Shown: positions 1 through 8,239, counted from the first letter of the stretch. The stretch: DNA of 64,000 bases from Bacillota bacterium (GCA_023415305.1 JAEZKZ010000094.1:1-64000), one strand, 5' to 3'. A program made the numbers and translations. The notes: a model not told the origin generated them from the letters alone.

Positions 1-12
1 TCTCCCCTGCCA
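1..12 (+). tRNA. possible 3' end of a tRNA gene, cut by window edge
   Basis: The first bases read CTCCCCT-G-CCA, which fits a 7-nt acceptor 3' strand, a discriminator G and an encoded CCA. A strong terminator hairpin follows at once. A near copy of a tRNA T-arm plus this acceptor end recurs at 213-241. Only twelve bases are in the window, so the identity is inferred; the G discriminator would suit tRNA-Ser. Confidence 0.35.
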
Positions 13-58
13 AAAGAAAAAACATCTTACACGTTAGTGTAGGGTGTTTTTTCTTTTT
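12..58 (+). terminator. rho-independent terminator
   Basis: Arms 12-32 and 37-57 form a long stem with a few G-U pairs around a GTTA loop, and the 3' arm ends in T-runs. It lies directly behind the presumed tRNA end. The stem is A-rich on one side and T-rich on the other, so it may work in both directions. Confidence 0.7.
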
Positions 59-60
59 GA

Positions 61-300
61 TTGAGTTGTGGACTTGAACCCGGGAGGGCTCGGAGCGTAG
101 CGTGCGTTAGCGCGCAAAAAGTGCTGACTGCACTTTTTAGCTACGAGTAGGAGCCCGGTACCGAACCGCAGGTTGGGTGGGCGACGTCATTAGTATGCGA
201 GGCGTGCCGAAGCAGACGGCAAGTCCTGCCTCCCCTGCCAGAGGTACTTGCATTTTTCGTGAAATACTCGTCTAAAAGATAGTTCGGCTATCGCTTTTTT
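61..300. repeat. structured GC-rich intergenic element with duplicated tRNA-like end
   Basis: This stretch is much richer in G and C than its flanks and has no convincing ORF. It folds into a nested stem: GGGCTC (86-91) with GAGCCC (151-156), CGTAGC (96-101) with GCTACG (140-145), and a perfect 9-bp hairpin AAAAAGTGC/GCACTTTTT (116-138). Bases 213-241 look like a mutated T-arm plus acceptor end matching bases 1-12. Near 66-80 there is an inverted T-loop-like piece (GGACTTGAACC). A short stem with a T-run (278-300) closes it. It shares CAGGGGAGGCA-like and TAGCGYG words with the repeats at 36641 and 49285. Its nature (decayed element or repeat copy) is not established. Confidence 0.4.
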
Positions 301-341
301 GTAGGTTTGTAATATACAAGCAGATTGTGAGTAAATAAATA

Positions 342-389
342 GGGAGTGTCGCAAAAAAACTACTTAAAAGTAGTCAAGCGATACTCCCC
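342..389 (-). terminator. double inverted repeat, terminator of the methyltransferase gene
   Basis: An outer imperfect stem (GGGAGTGTCGC with GCGATACTCCC) encloses an inner stem. Read on the minus strand, the inner part is GACTACTT-TTAAGTAGT followed by seven Ts. That is a standard intrinsic terminator about 60 bp downstream of the gene that ends at 440. Confidence 0.65.
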
Positions 390-439
390 TTTTGTTTGTT
401 CTTGATTATGTAATAACGACAATACTTTCATAAAACATT

Positions 440-1015
440 TTAAAATTTCCAAAAGTAAATAATCCTTGGACCTTTACTAAATTCTGGTCCTGTTCTTGAA
501 ATCTCGATTATCTTTTCAGGTTTTATATTAAGTGTCCAATCCTCAATAATTTCTCTATCAATAGACCTATGTGCTCTATGGCTTGGCTTTTCTTCTCCGC
601 CCTCCCAATGATAAGGGAAACTTAAAATTGCCATTTTAGATATCCTCATAACCTCTCTAAATGCTCTACTCTGTTTATTATCAAGATGCTCCCAAACTTG
701 CAACGCTATAAATAAATCATATTGCTTGTCATCGATAGGCCAGGGTTTAGTCGTAGCATCAAAATTAAAAACTTTTCCTCGGATTTCATTTGGAGTTCCA
801 AAAGCATCTTCTTCTGGGTTCATAATTACATCTGAATTTTTTACAATAGGCAATAATCCTGGCCCCAATTCGATTACATTTTTAACCTTTTCATTTTGAA
901 TTACTTTCAATACCTCTTTGAAATATTCCCATCGCCCAACGTAATATTGCCCTCTTGGTCCATTTAATAATTCCTCATAATCTTTATATGTCATTAGAGA
1001 TAACCCATCATGCAT
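440..1015 (-). CDS. SAM-dependent methyltransferase-like protein
   Basis: A 191-aa protein with a class I methyltransferase signature. The glycine motif ELGPG is at residues 49-53 and an acidic strand end follows (FDATT, about 85-89). The motif IV/V region reads YDLFIALQVWEHL (about 99-111) and is followed by a conserved ILSFPYHW segment. I chose the ATG at 1015 rather than the one at 1039 because GAGGAGGG sits 6-8 bases before it. The substrate cannot be read from the sequence. The gene stands alone, with a terminator behind it at 342-389. Confidence 0.7.
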   Translation of the reverse strand: MHDGLSLMTYKDYEELLNGPRGQYYVGRWEYFKEVLKVIQNEKVKNVIELGPGLLPIVKNSDVIMNPEEDAFGTPNEIRGKVFNFDATTKPWPIDDKQYDLFIALQVWEHLDNKQSRAFREVMRISKMAILSFPYHWEGGEEKPSHRAHRSIDREIIEDWTLNIKPEKIIEISRTGPEFSKGPRIIYFWKF

Positions 1016-1346
1016 AACAATCCCTCCTCTTTTAAACATTTATACATACTTTATATCTTATATTCTGTACTTCATATTATAAACAATAATTCAAAAAAAC
1101 GGAATATAGATCATGATACTAGGCTATTGCGTGGTAACAGAAGCAGATTACGAGCAATAAAAAACTATGTAAAGACTGGATATTTTGCTGCAAACACCAA
1201 AGATATTTGCATTCCCATGTAGTATGTGTAAATTATTCTTGTCCATTGTGGACCCTCCTTTGTTTTTTTAATGTGGTTGGCGAACCAACACTATTTTAAC
1301 ATTGGAGGTTTATTTTTTGCACTTAAAGCTAAAGCCTTATGGCTCA

Positions 1347-1370
1347 CCCCGGCATTGCCGGGGGTTTATT
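1347..1370 (+). terminator. GC-rich hairpin terminator
   Basis: A perfect 7-bp CCCCGGC/GCCGGGG stem with an ATT loop is followed by GTTTATT on the plus strand. No plus-strand gene is visible upstream, so its parent transcript is unknown. Confidence 0.5.
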
Positions 1371-1383
1371 GTTGTACAAAATA

Positions 1384-1409
1384 AAGGACTACTCATTACT
1401 GGGTAGTCC
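1384..1409 (-). terminator. terminator
   Basis: Perfect 8-bp stem AGGACTAC/GTAGTCCT with a 9-10-nt loop. On the minus strand it is followed by TTTATTTT. It is the best candidate for stopping transcription from the DinB-like gene that ends at 1667. Confidence 0.5.
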
Positions 1410-1442
1410 TCTTAAACCTGTATTTTCTTTACATTCTATTTA

Positions 1443-1532
1443 CTATTTAGTTGTATTAAACTTAATCCATTCATCAAGTTCTTTTATGCTAAAAAACTTT
1501 TTTTCGTTAGTAATTTGAAACCTCCAATTATC
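1443..1532 (-). pseudogene. fragment resembling the end of a small HTH/excisionase-like protein
   Basis: A 29-codon open frame closed by TAG at 1443-1445. It is bounded upstream by an in-frame TAG with no start codon between. The peptide contains WRFQ followed by FFSIKELDEWIKF, a pattern seen at the C-terminus of short MerR/excisionase-type DNA-binding proteins. This is a weak resemblance only; it could equally be chance. Confidence 0.2.
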
Positions 1533-1666
1533 CTAAGCTAATTTGTGGGGTTCAGCCTGCGGCGATGAGGGTAAAAAAAGACATCCGTCCGGGTGCCGGT
1601 TTGATAGCATAGTTACAAATTTGGCAGTGCTGGACCAAATAAAACCTAATATTCTCCGGAGGAGTA

Positions 1667-2158
1667 TCAACGCAAGTAACGGTCAGTACTATTAAACACC
1701 TCAATGTTTCTATCAATAAGCTTTCTATGAAATTCAACATGTTCCGAATATTGCACTATAGCCTCCTCTAAACAAATCCTGCCCTTCTTGTCATGTATAT
1801 AGGCATATATAGTCCAGTCACAATCAACAATTGTTTTTAAATGATTAGCCATATAAATACGTACTATTTTTAGCAGGTCTAAAGTTAATTTAAGATCTGA
1901 GGTTTGATAATCCAAATTCCTTGTCCAAGCTTGGTCAAATGAAAGAATAGGAGTATCCGGCTGTGCAATTGCTTTCCTATAACGATGAAAATTAGCAATG
2001 TCAACATCCAAGCAATGGACTATTTGTTCCTTTATAGACCATGCGTCTTCAAATGGTCTATAAAGAACCAGTTCATTGGATAATTCAAGAACACCATCAA
2101 ATTCATATGTTAATTTTTCAAAACGTTCTATTAGACTAAGCTTTTCATCTCTCGTCAT
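1667..2158 (-). CDS. DinB-like four-helix protein
   Basis: A protein of about 163 residues of the DinB/YfiT superfamily, a four-helix bundle that usually binds one metal with three histidines. The typical AWSIKEQIVHCLDVD helix lies in the first third. The C-terminal YSEHVEFHRKLID helix carries two His candidates. Known members include bacillithiol or mycothiol S-transferases, but many are uncharacterised and the role here is open. The start is placed at the second Met (2158), which has GAGAG about ten bases upstream; the Met at 2167 is also possible. It is one of three such genes in this window (see 6088 and 25847). Confidence 0.75.
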   Translation of the reverse strand: MTRDEKLSLIERFEKLTYEFDGVLELSNELVLYRPFEDAWSIKEQIVHCLDVDIANFHRYRKAIAQPDTPILSFDQAWTRNLDYQTSDLKLTLDLLKIVRIYMANHLKTIVDCDWTIYAYIHDKKGRICLEEAIVQYSEHVEFHRKLIDRNIEVFNSTDRYLR

Positions 2159-2167
2159 TTTTATCAT

Positions 2168-2518
2168 CTCTCTTTCAATTTTATTAGTTTCAAACTATAT
2201 GCAGGTTCTATTATTTTATAACTCCAGGCCATAAAATGGTATATTTGCATATTAAGACCAATATGAAGCACTTTTATTTTATAATATAACATCAAAAAAT
2301 GGAATACTTATATAACTATTCTTTCTATATAAGTATTTCATTTAAAATGCACTGTAGATTTCACTTTTTATGAAGTTTCTTATACATTCATTTTATATGG
2401 GCTTCACTGGTCAAACAGGGAATTATATTATATTTTTCTTTTACACAACATAAAACACAATAATTACAAATACAAATTATATAGATACTTTACTTGAAAC
2501 TTTATTGGGAAGATAATT
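2168..2518. other. AT-rich divergent intergenic region with a 12-bp inverted repeat
   Basis: This separates the divergent DinB-like and cwlD genes and must hold both promoters, but no clear -35/-10 pair stands out in the AT-rich background. It contains a 12-bp inverted repeat, AATACTTATATA with TATATAAGTATT (2303-2337, 11-nt loop). No ORF with a ribosome binding site was found. Confidence 0.4.
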
Positions 2519-3265
2519 ATGAAAAAGATAAAGATAGTCATATTTAAAATAAATACATTAATCGTAATATTCTCTGTCCTTATTATATTACTTTTTGCAT
2601 CTATTGTATTTATTGTTAAAAGTACTATATTGGCAAACACATTTTCAGACCCTAATAGTGGAATTATTGTTATTGATCCTGGACATGGTGGAATTGACGG
2701 TGGCACAAATAAAGATGGCATTCTAGAGAAAGAAATCAACCTTGATATTGGTAAAAGATTATGTTTTTATCTGGAGCAAAAAGGCTATAAAGTAATCATG
2801 ACACGTACTGATGATAATTCTCTGGATGCATTAGATAATTCAAGCAAAAGTCGACATCAAAGAGACTTGAATGCAAGAGTAAAAATCATTAATAACAGTA
2901 ATGCACAATTATTTGTAAGCATTCACGTTAATTGTAATTTAAAGAAACCTTCAACTGAAGGTGCAATTGTATTTTACAATAATAAGTATAATCAAAGTAA
3001 AACTCTGGCTTATAGCATCCAAAGGTCTTTGAATAGTATAGAAATAAGCAATAGGAAACGAACAGTGCATAATCCGACGCAAGCTAAATACTTTGTTTTA
3101 GGTAATGCCGACATTCCTGGAGTAATAGTGGAAACAGCATTTATCTCAAATAAAATAGAGCGCCTAGAAATGACAAAAGAATCATTCCGAGAAAATACAG
3201 CAAAAGCTGTTGTCTCTGGCATACAGCAATATCTGCAAGAATCCACTAATGTATCATTACCATAA
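2519..3265 (+). CDS. cwlD: sporulation-type N-acetylmuramoyl-L-alanine amidase
   Basis: A 248-aa Amidase_3 family zinc enzyme that cleaves the MurNAc-L-Ala bond of peptidoglycan. An N-terminal membrane helix (about 9-33) is followed by the catalytic domain. Zn and catalytic residues are visible: H56 in DPGHGG, E70 in LEKEINLD, H136 in SIHVN, and E205 in VETAFISN. Length and layout match Bacillus CwlD (about 237 aa), which makes the muramic-delta-lactam of spore cortex. The middle RDLNARVKIINNSNAQLFVSIH block resembles CwlD more closely than the general amidases. It is monocistronic. The ribosome binding site is only moderate (GGGAAG). Confidence 0.8.
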   Translation: MKKIKIVIFKINTLIVIFSVLIILLFASIVFIVKSTILANTFSDPNSGIIVIDPGHGGIDGGTNKDGILEKEINLDIGKRLCFYLEQKGYKVIMTRTDDNSLDALDNSSKSRHQRDLNARVKIINNSNAQLFVSIHVNCNLKKPSTEGAIVFYNNKYNQSKTLAYSIQRSLNSIEISNRKRTVHNPTQAKYFVLGNADIPGVIVETAFISNKIERLEMTKESFRENTAKAVVSGIQQYLQESTNVSLP

Positions 3266-3350
3266 TATGAAGCGCCACCAAATATGACAGCGCTGACTAA
3301 ACAAAATTTAAATTATCGCAAAAGTGTCCACACATGTACTATCTAAAAAA

Positions 3351-4280
3351 TTAAGAGTCTTCATAAAAAATTCCGGCACGATCGTTTATTTTAAATGTAC
3401 TAGTCCCATTCGTTTTTTTCTTAATTTGAACTGTGTAAAACCCATCTTTATCATTATTAATATCTTGAATATAAACAAAGTAAATAGTATAATTTGAGTC
3501 TTTCTCTCCGGAAAAAGTTTGGGTTTCCAGTTCACAGCTAGCCTTAATAACCGTTTGATTTCCTGACTTCTCTTTTGAAAGGACATTTACTTCAGGAAAA
3601 TGGTCATAGTCTACATAGCTTCGGAACTTTTCTGTAACCGTCTCGATTTCAGAGGTAAGATTATCTGATTTCTGATATGCCTCTTTTGCGAACATTGCAG
3701 CAACATCATTTTTATCTCCGTTGCTTAACGCTCTTGTCACTCCGGCGGCATAATCCTCCGGAGTAAGAATCCCATCCCATAATACCCCTGGTACATCATC
3801 GCGTAATATCCAAAAATAGTTTCTATAAGTGTCACTTTCTTTGACAATACATAGTTGAAAAAGTCCGGTATCATTCTTGTCGAAATCATTATAAACTATT
3901 ACAAAATCAAAACTATATGTTTCAACTTCAGTTTTTACAGAATACGTCCATCTTAGTGTTTTTTTTGATTGCCCATGGTCGATATGCTCAGAGGTGCTTC
4001 CCAGTTCATCTGTAAGAGAGGTTGATTTTCCTTTATAAAACTGCATTAAATATTCAATACCAGCATCTAAATCTTTCTCTTTTTTTGCGTTAACTGAAAA
4101 TAAATTTTTTAGCGCTTCAGCATCTTTGTTTTCCAGAGCTGTGACTATCTCCTTTGCCATTTTTGCCGTTTCTCTTTTCTCAAATGACGTTTCAATGTCT
4201 AACCTTGACAATCGTGAATTGCACGCACATAAACTAATAATCAATAGTAATACACTATATATACAAATTAATTTTCTCAC
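3351..4280 (-). CDS. lipoprotein with two DUF5104-like repeats
   Basis: A 309-aa exported protein starting at GTG (4280) with GGAGGG five bases before it. An N-terminal hydrophobic stretch ends in a lipobox (L17-C-A-C20), so the mature protein is probably lipid-anchored. The rest consists of two similar halves. Each has an N-terminal helix with a KNLFS/AAMFA-type motif and a later beta-rich part with aromatic FQLCIVKES/FYTVQIKKK strands, typical of DUF5104. The function of that family is unknown. The neighbours give no pathway hint. Confidence 0.65.
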   Translation of the reverse strand: MRKLICIYSVLLLIISLCACNSRLSRLDIETSFEKRETAKMAKEIVTALENKDAEALKNLFSVNAKKEKDLDAGIEYLMQFYKGKSTSLTDELGSTSEHIDHGQSKKTLRWTYSVKTEVETYSFDFVIVYNDFDKNDTGLFQLCIVKESDTYRNYFWILRDDVPGVLWDGILTPEDYAAGVTRALSNGDKNDVAAMFAKEAYQKSDNLTSEIETVTEKFRSYVDYDHFPEVNVLSKEKSGNQTVIKASCELETQTFSGEKDSNYTIYFVYIQDINNDKDGFYTVQIKKKTNGTSTFKINDRAGIFYEDS

Positions 4281-4311
4281 AATTACCCTCCGAAATATAC
4301 ATTTTACTATT

Positions 4312-5082
4312 TCACCTATCCCTCCTCATTAAACTAAAGCTCTGAGCTGTTGGACCCATATCAGGCTGCCCTGCCAGAAATAGAGCCATCGGTACAACAT
4401 CCTCCGGTTGCTTATGCCACTCGCTGTCCATGGTCTTGATTGTTTTTTTACCTTCTTCAGCACCATCGTCGATAGAAGTCTCAACAGGCCCCGGTATCAG
4501 CTCGTTAACACTTATATTATATTCAATGAGTTCCTGGGCCAAAATACGTGTCAGCATCCATAGTCCGGCTTTTGAGCAGGAGTATGCCGAACCGCCGGGG
4601 AAACCCTTGTGTCCAAGTCCCGAGCCAATAGTAATGATTTTTCCGGCACCTCTCTGTTTCATATATGGAATAACTGAATGAGCACAGTAATAGGCGCCAA
4701 AAAGATTCAATTCCATTGTTTTTATCCAGTTCTCCATATTGCTGTTTTCTACTGTTTCACGATCATAGTTGGCGCCGGCATTTATAACCAGCATATCTAT
4801 ACCGCCAAAATTTTCAACTGCGGCTTTGAACATATAAATTACTTCTTCATTGCTGGTCACATCTGTTTTAACAGCAATCGCGCTGCCGCCCGACTCCCTG
4901 ATTTCCTTTTCGGTCTGCTTTATTTCAGCTTCACTCCGGGCAGCGCATACAACAGCGGCACCTGCTCCTGCATAAGCCCTAGCAATTGCTTTACCTATGC
5001 CGCGTCCGGCGCCGGTGATAACTGCAACTTTTCCCCGTAAAATATTTTTATTACTGCTAAATACCGATCCATCACTAATCAT
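4312..5082 (-). CDS. short-chain dehydrogenase/reductase (SDR)
   Basis: A 256-aa classical SDR with a Rossmann fold. The cofactor motif TGAGRGIG is at residues 23-30 and NAGA at 101-104. The catalytic Ser154 lies in TIGSGLGHKG, and the YxxxK pair is Tyr167-Lys171 (YSCSK). An Arg after the second beta strand (AARSEAE) suggests NADP(H) preference, which is inference. The start is the Met at 5082 behind GGGGGA; the ORF extends seven codons further without a better site. It lies 25 bp downstream of the DUF2971 gene and is probably co-transcribed with it. The substrate is unknown. Confidence 0.8.
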   Translation of the reverse strand: MISDGSVFSSNKNILRGKVAVITGAGRGIGKAIARAYAGAGAAVVCAARSEAEIKQTEKEIRESGGSAIAVKTDVTSNEEVIYMFKAAVENFGGIDMLVINAGANYDRETVENSNMENWIKTMELNLFGAYYCAHSVIPYMKQRGAGKIITIGSGLGHKGFPGGSAYSCSKAGLWMLTRILAQELIEYNISVNELIPGPVETSIDDGAEEGKKTIKTMDSEWHKQPEDVVPMALFLAGQPDMGPTAQSFSLMRRDR

Positions 5083-5107
5083 CAATTTTCCCCCGTAGTA
5101 CAATTAC

Positions 5108-6022
5108 TTAATAATGCAGGTTTTCGTAAAGCCTTGATCTCTTAATTTTGAAGTTGGTCCCCTTAAGTCTGTTTATAAGATCAAGTATCTTTTGAATTTC
5201 TGCTACTTCGTACTTCTTCATTTCAGGAGAAGCTATTATTTCATCTATCAAATCAGAAGTATTTAGGCCTATCCTTATCCCCTCCTCAGGAAGATAATTA
5301 AGTGCAGAAATGAATTCCCGCGGTTCACTCCCTTTTTGATTGACAGAGTTTGAATTGTCAACTGTTATGATATCAGTTCCAGTTCTGTTTATATATTCAG
5401 CCTCTGTTTCAGGTTCGCCTCCCTCCCTTGTATTCTCCCTGTTTTTCTGATACAGCATAATTCTGAATTCATGCTCATACTCAAATTCTTTTCTTTTATT
5501 TTTAAATGGCAGAAGTTCATAGTCTGTAAATCCGGTGTCAAAGGTTTTGTCAAAGTCAATATATTCAACCTTAAACATTTCCATTTCATAACCATGAGGC
5601 TTTTTTATCTTATGCAATTTCTGAAGCGTTGTACATATTGCAATCCCCTGTCCGGCCCTGGAATATACCTCCCACATAGCTGCAGATTCGCTTTCGTTCA
5701 GATGCCAGCAACTTATTGCAACCTTTTTCTTTCTCTCGTTAAATTTTCTAAAGAACTCTTTTCTAATATCTTTTTCAATTCCCTTAGGTAATCCCTTTCT
5801 GGAATAATTCATCTCAATATTAGTATCAGCTTCGTTGGTGCTATCCCTATGATTTAGTTTTGCTCTGCGGTACATATCGGCAAAATGAAGATAATTTTGC
5901 TTTGGAATTGCCCCCTCATATTTATCTTTGAACTTATCTGCTCTGGCAAAATAGAGTTCTCCGTTGACAAGTGTAAGGAATTTAATTACGTCTAAATACT
6001 TCCACAGCTTGTTTTCAGGCAT
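5108..6022 (-). CDS. DUF2971 family protein
   Basis: A 304-aa soluble protein with the DUF2971 pattern: an N-terminal LYFARADKFKDKYEG segment, then ISCWHLNESESAAMWEVYSRAGQGIAI around the centre, and EFEYEHEFRI about 190-200. The family is widespread and often found beside mobile or defence genes, but no biochemical activity is established. Here it sits upstream of an SDR with a 25-bp gap, in the same direction. There are no membrane segments. Confidence 0.7.
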   Translation of the reverse strand: MPENKLWKYLDVIKFLTLVNGELYFARADKFKDKYEGAIPKQNYLHFADMYRRAKLNHRDSTNEADTNIEMNYSRKGLPKGIEKDIRKEFFRKFNERKKKVAISCWHLNESESAAMWEVYSRAGQGIAICTTLQKLHKIKKPHGYEMEMFKVEYIDFDKTFDTGFTDYELLPFKNKRKEFEYEHEFRIMLYQKNRENTREGGEPETEAEYINRTGTDIITVDNSNSVNQKGSEPREFISALNYLPEEGIRIGLNTSDLIDEIIASPEMKKYEVAEIQKILDLINRLKGTNFKIKRSRLYENLHY

Positions 6023-6087
6023 AAAAATCCCCCTCTTATTATGTTGGTGCTCTTAAATTACAGATTGATGGATTAAATATGTTACTG

Positions 6088-6567
6088 TTATAAAAAATAC
6101 TCGTCTCTAGTCAGCCATATCTGCTCTATTCTGTACATATGCCAATATTCATGGAAAATCATATGATTAATAATTATCGGAATATTATAATGAATATACT
6201 CACCATGTACCGCGTCTTTATGCAAAGCAGCTTCAGTAAGCTGGTCAATAAGGGATAATTGTTTATTTCGGATATCTCTATATTTTGAAAAGGCCTCATC
6301 AAGAGAAGAGTATAGAGCCGTTCTCTCGGTTTCATTTTCGGGGAAATAAGGAACTATTACAGGATGTTCTTCATTTTGAATTGTCAGTATTCTAGAGAAA
6401 AGCATATCCTGCACCTGGACAATGTGGTAAATATGTTCCCTTATGGTCCAGGTTTCATCGTTTCTCTTTAAATCCAGTACAACAGCCGGAATATTTTTTA
6501 CATAAGCTTCAATAATGTCCGGCAGCTCCTTCAAGGTTTTACAAAGTACTTCCTTATTTAAAATCAT
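6088..6567 (-). CDS. DinB-like protein (second copy)
   Basis: A 159-aa DinB_2-type protein. Metal ligand candidates are the His residues in TWTIREHIYHIVQVQD and the two in HMIFHEYWHMYRIEQ, which give the three-His geometry of the family. The start at 6567 is supported by GGAGG seven bases upstream; the longer reading frame begins inside that site. It could be a thiol transferase or another small-molecule transferase; no partner gene is adjacent. Confidence 0.75.
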   Translation of the reverse strand: MILNKEVLCKTLKELPDIIEAYVKNIPAVVLDLKRNDETWTIREHIYHIVQVQDMLFSRILTIQNEEHPVIVPYFPENETERTALYSSLDEAFSKYRDIRNKQLSLIDQLTEAALHKDAVHGEYIHYNIPIIINHMIFHEYWHMYRIEQIWLTRDEYFL

Positions 6568-6660
6568 GAACCCGCCTCCTCGCACTGAGTCTCTTATTCA
6601 CTAATTCATTATCAATATTAAGTATCTATATTACTTATACATATATTACCATCAGCTATC

Positions 6661-6711
6661 ATAAAAAGCAAAAGACATGACAGCTTTATGGGCAAGTCAT
6701 GTCTTTTGCTT
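6661..6711 (-). terminator. strong terminator of the gerA operon side
   Basis: A perfect 16-bp stem (6666-6681 with 6696-6711) whose minus-strand 3' side runs into TTTTTAT. It lies about 55 bp beyond the stop of the small membrane protein at 6767, so it probably ends the germination operon. Confidence 0.85.
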
Positions 6712-6766
6712 AAAATCGTATGTCGGATATACACTTAAATTATTAACAAGAAACAGTATTTTTATT

Positions 6767-6934
6767 CTACTTAAAAAATAAATACATAAAGGGCAATACA
6801 GTTGAGATAAGTGCAATAAGCATAACAACAAAAGCACCGAACCTGTTCTTCCTGTTCCAGGTCCACACACCGAAACTAATAGTGTATATACTGATCCATA
6901 TCACAATAAGCATCACTACTATCTTAAAAATCAT
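6767..6934 (-). CDS. 55-aa two-helix membrane protein downstream of gerC
   Basis: A short ORF (ATG 6934, stop TAG 6767) with GGAG about seven bases before the start. The peptide is almost entirely two hydrophobic helices (residues about 3-22 and 34-54), joined by a basic turn containing WNRKNRFG. It begins 66 bp after the gerC stop and ends just before the strong terminator at 6661, so it looks like the last gene of the germinant receptor operon. Bacillus GerA-type operons can carry a small two-helix D subunit that modulates germination. The position and topology match that, but sequence homology cannot be shown here. Confidence 0.6.
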   Translation of the reverse strand: MIFKIVVMLIVIWISIYTISFGVWTWNRKNRFGAFVVMLIALISTVLPFMYLFFK

Positions 6935-7000
6935 TTTATCATCTCCATGAAAATTTTGCGGGTGTCACTATCTACAACACAGTATCTTAAAGCCCGAAGG

Positions 7001-8239
7001 CTATTCTTGCTGGATTACTTCGGTGTTCAGCCTTAGATTATACTTTGACTCTGAAAAGGCATCGGTCCACTTTGCTTTCTCCCATTCATCTATCGATAAA
7101 AAATTTCTTCTTGCAAGTATACCGTATCCAAAAATATCTGATTTATATTCATAGGTTGCTTTGCTCAAAAGCTTTTGAATTTCCTTTTCAAGCATTTCCC
7201 TATATGCCTTATTAAGTATGTCTGCATTTTTAGGGTTATCATAATCATAATCACTTTGAACGGATTGTACGCTTATATCCATATTCAAATCTATGGTGAT
7301 AATGGGCTTTCCGTTCTTAAATGTCACCTTCGTCCTGGATGTCTTTTCCTTTTTTAAATTGCTTAGAACCTTATACCTACTGTCAAGAGGGTCAGCGATT
7401 TCCAAATTGATATTGTTTGTACCCGTCATTAGTGCAAATATGGACGCCTCCTTGGGTGTTAGCCTTCCCACCATTTTGTCGGATTTGAAGACTGCCAGAC
7501 CGCTCAAAGACATTTTTTTATGCTCCCCTTCTCCACCTTTCTTAGAGCCTCCTCCGCCGCTTTTTTTCTCCTCCTCCTTCCCTGTCGTCCCTTGTTTGCC
7601 TTCCTCTCCGTTGTCCTCTGGTTTCTTGGTCTTAACAATAGTGTTATCAACCGCAGTGTATATTGCCAATGGCTGGGCATCCTTATTCTTGGCTCTGTAC
7701 AAATATTTCTCCAATCGGGCCTGAGGTATCAGGAAGTCCGATTCATAAGATTGAAAAAGTAATTCATAATATTTCGAGGGGTTCGAGGAAATCTTTGGTT
7801 GAATGGATTCCAGGTACTTTTTTGCACCTTCTGCCGCTACAATTATATTAATATCTTGTCTGATTTGCATTCCTTGCTGCAAACCATTGACAAATGCAGT
7901 AATTCCTTTTTTTGCAATAGACTCTGAAACAACAATAACTTTCGTATGTGAAAGATTAATATTTCTGCTCAAATATTGTCCTGATTTTTTCAACCCTGAC
8001 AGGAAATTATCGGTTTTATAGGAGGTAATGTCAGTTCCTTCTCCCCCTCCTTCTGTAATAGCCTGTGGTACCGCCGTCTGGAAGGTAAGATTGAAATTAT
8101 CTCCCTCAGCCTCATCTATGCCTATGGCTATAACATATGCCAAGTCTTCTATTTCACGGTTATCATAACAGCCTGTCAAAATAGAAATAAAAAATAACAC
8201 ACCTAGAAAGACTGATGAACACCTGATTAACCTATTCAT
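7001..8239 (-). CDS. gerC: Ger(x)C family germination lipoprotein
   Basis: A 412-aa C subunit of a GerA-type nutrient receptor, located on the outer face of the spore inner membrane. The signal peptide ends in the lipobox LTGC24, followed by the family hallmark YDNREIEDLAYVIAIGID. An unusual Lys/Glu/Gly-rich low-complexity insert occupies about residues 203-242, between the first and second halves of the fold. The start at 8239 has GGAGG upstream and overlaps the end of gerB by 8 bp, so translation is coupled. Confidence 0.9.
   Translation of the reverse strand: MNRLIRCSSVFLGVLFFISILTGCYDNREIEDLAYVIAIGIDEAEGDNFNLTFQTAVPQAITEGGGEGTDITSYKTDNFLSGLKKSGQYLSRNINLSHTKVIVVSESIAKKGITAFVNGLQQGMQIRQDINIIVAAEGAKKYLESIQPKISSNPSKYYELLFQSYESDFLIPQARLEKYLYRAKNKDAQPLAIYTAVDNTIVKTKKPEDNGEEGKQGTTGKEEEKKSGGGGSKKGGEGEHKKMSLSGLAVFKSDKMVGRLTPKEASIFALMTGTNNINLEIADPLDSRYKVLSNLKKEKTSRTKVTFKNGKPIITIDLNMDISVQSVQSDYDYDNPKNADILNKAYREMLEKEIQKLLSKATYEYKSDIFGYGILARRNFLSIDEWEKAKWTDAFSESKYNLRLNTEVIQQE

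Larger units (their letters stand above)
1016..1666. other. intergenic region with remnants, no confident gene
   Basis: About 650 bp between two minus-strand genes. I see a plus-strand hairpin at 1274-1290 (GTTGG-CGAA-CCAAC), two terminators (1347-1370 and 1384-1409), and a 32-codon minus ORF (1148-1246) with a good GGAGG site but no recognisable product. There is also a promoterless, start-less 29-codon open frame (1443-1532, minus). The stretch 1549-1690 is richer in G and C than its surroundings. It looks like decayed accessory DNA; none of the ORFs is convincing. Confidence 0.4.

Noticed and set aside
1010..1222. 70-aa plus-strand ORF overlapping the methyltransferase start
   Set aside because: It begins inside the methyltransferase start region, lacks a ribosome binding site and has no family features.
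1148..1246. 32-aa minus-strand ORF with a good GGAGG site
   Set aside because: The site is attractive, but the peptide has no recognisable features and the region looks decayed. Kept only as a note in the intergenic entry.
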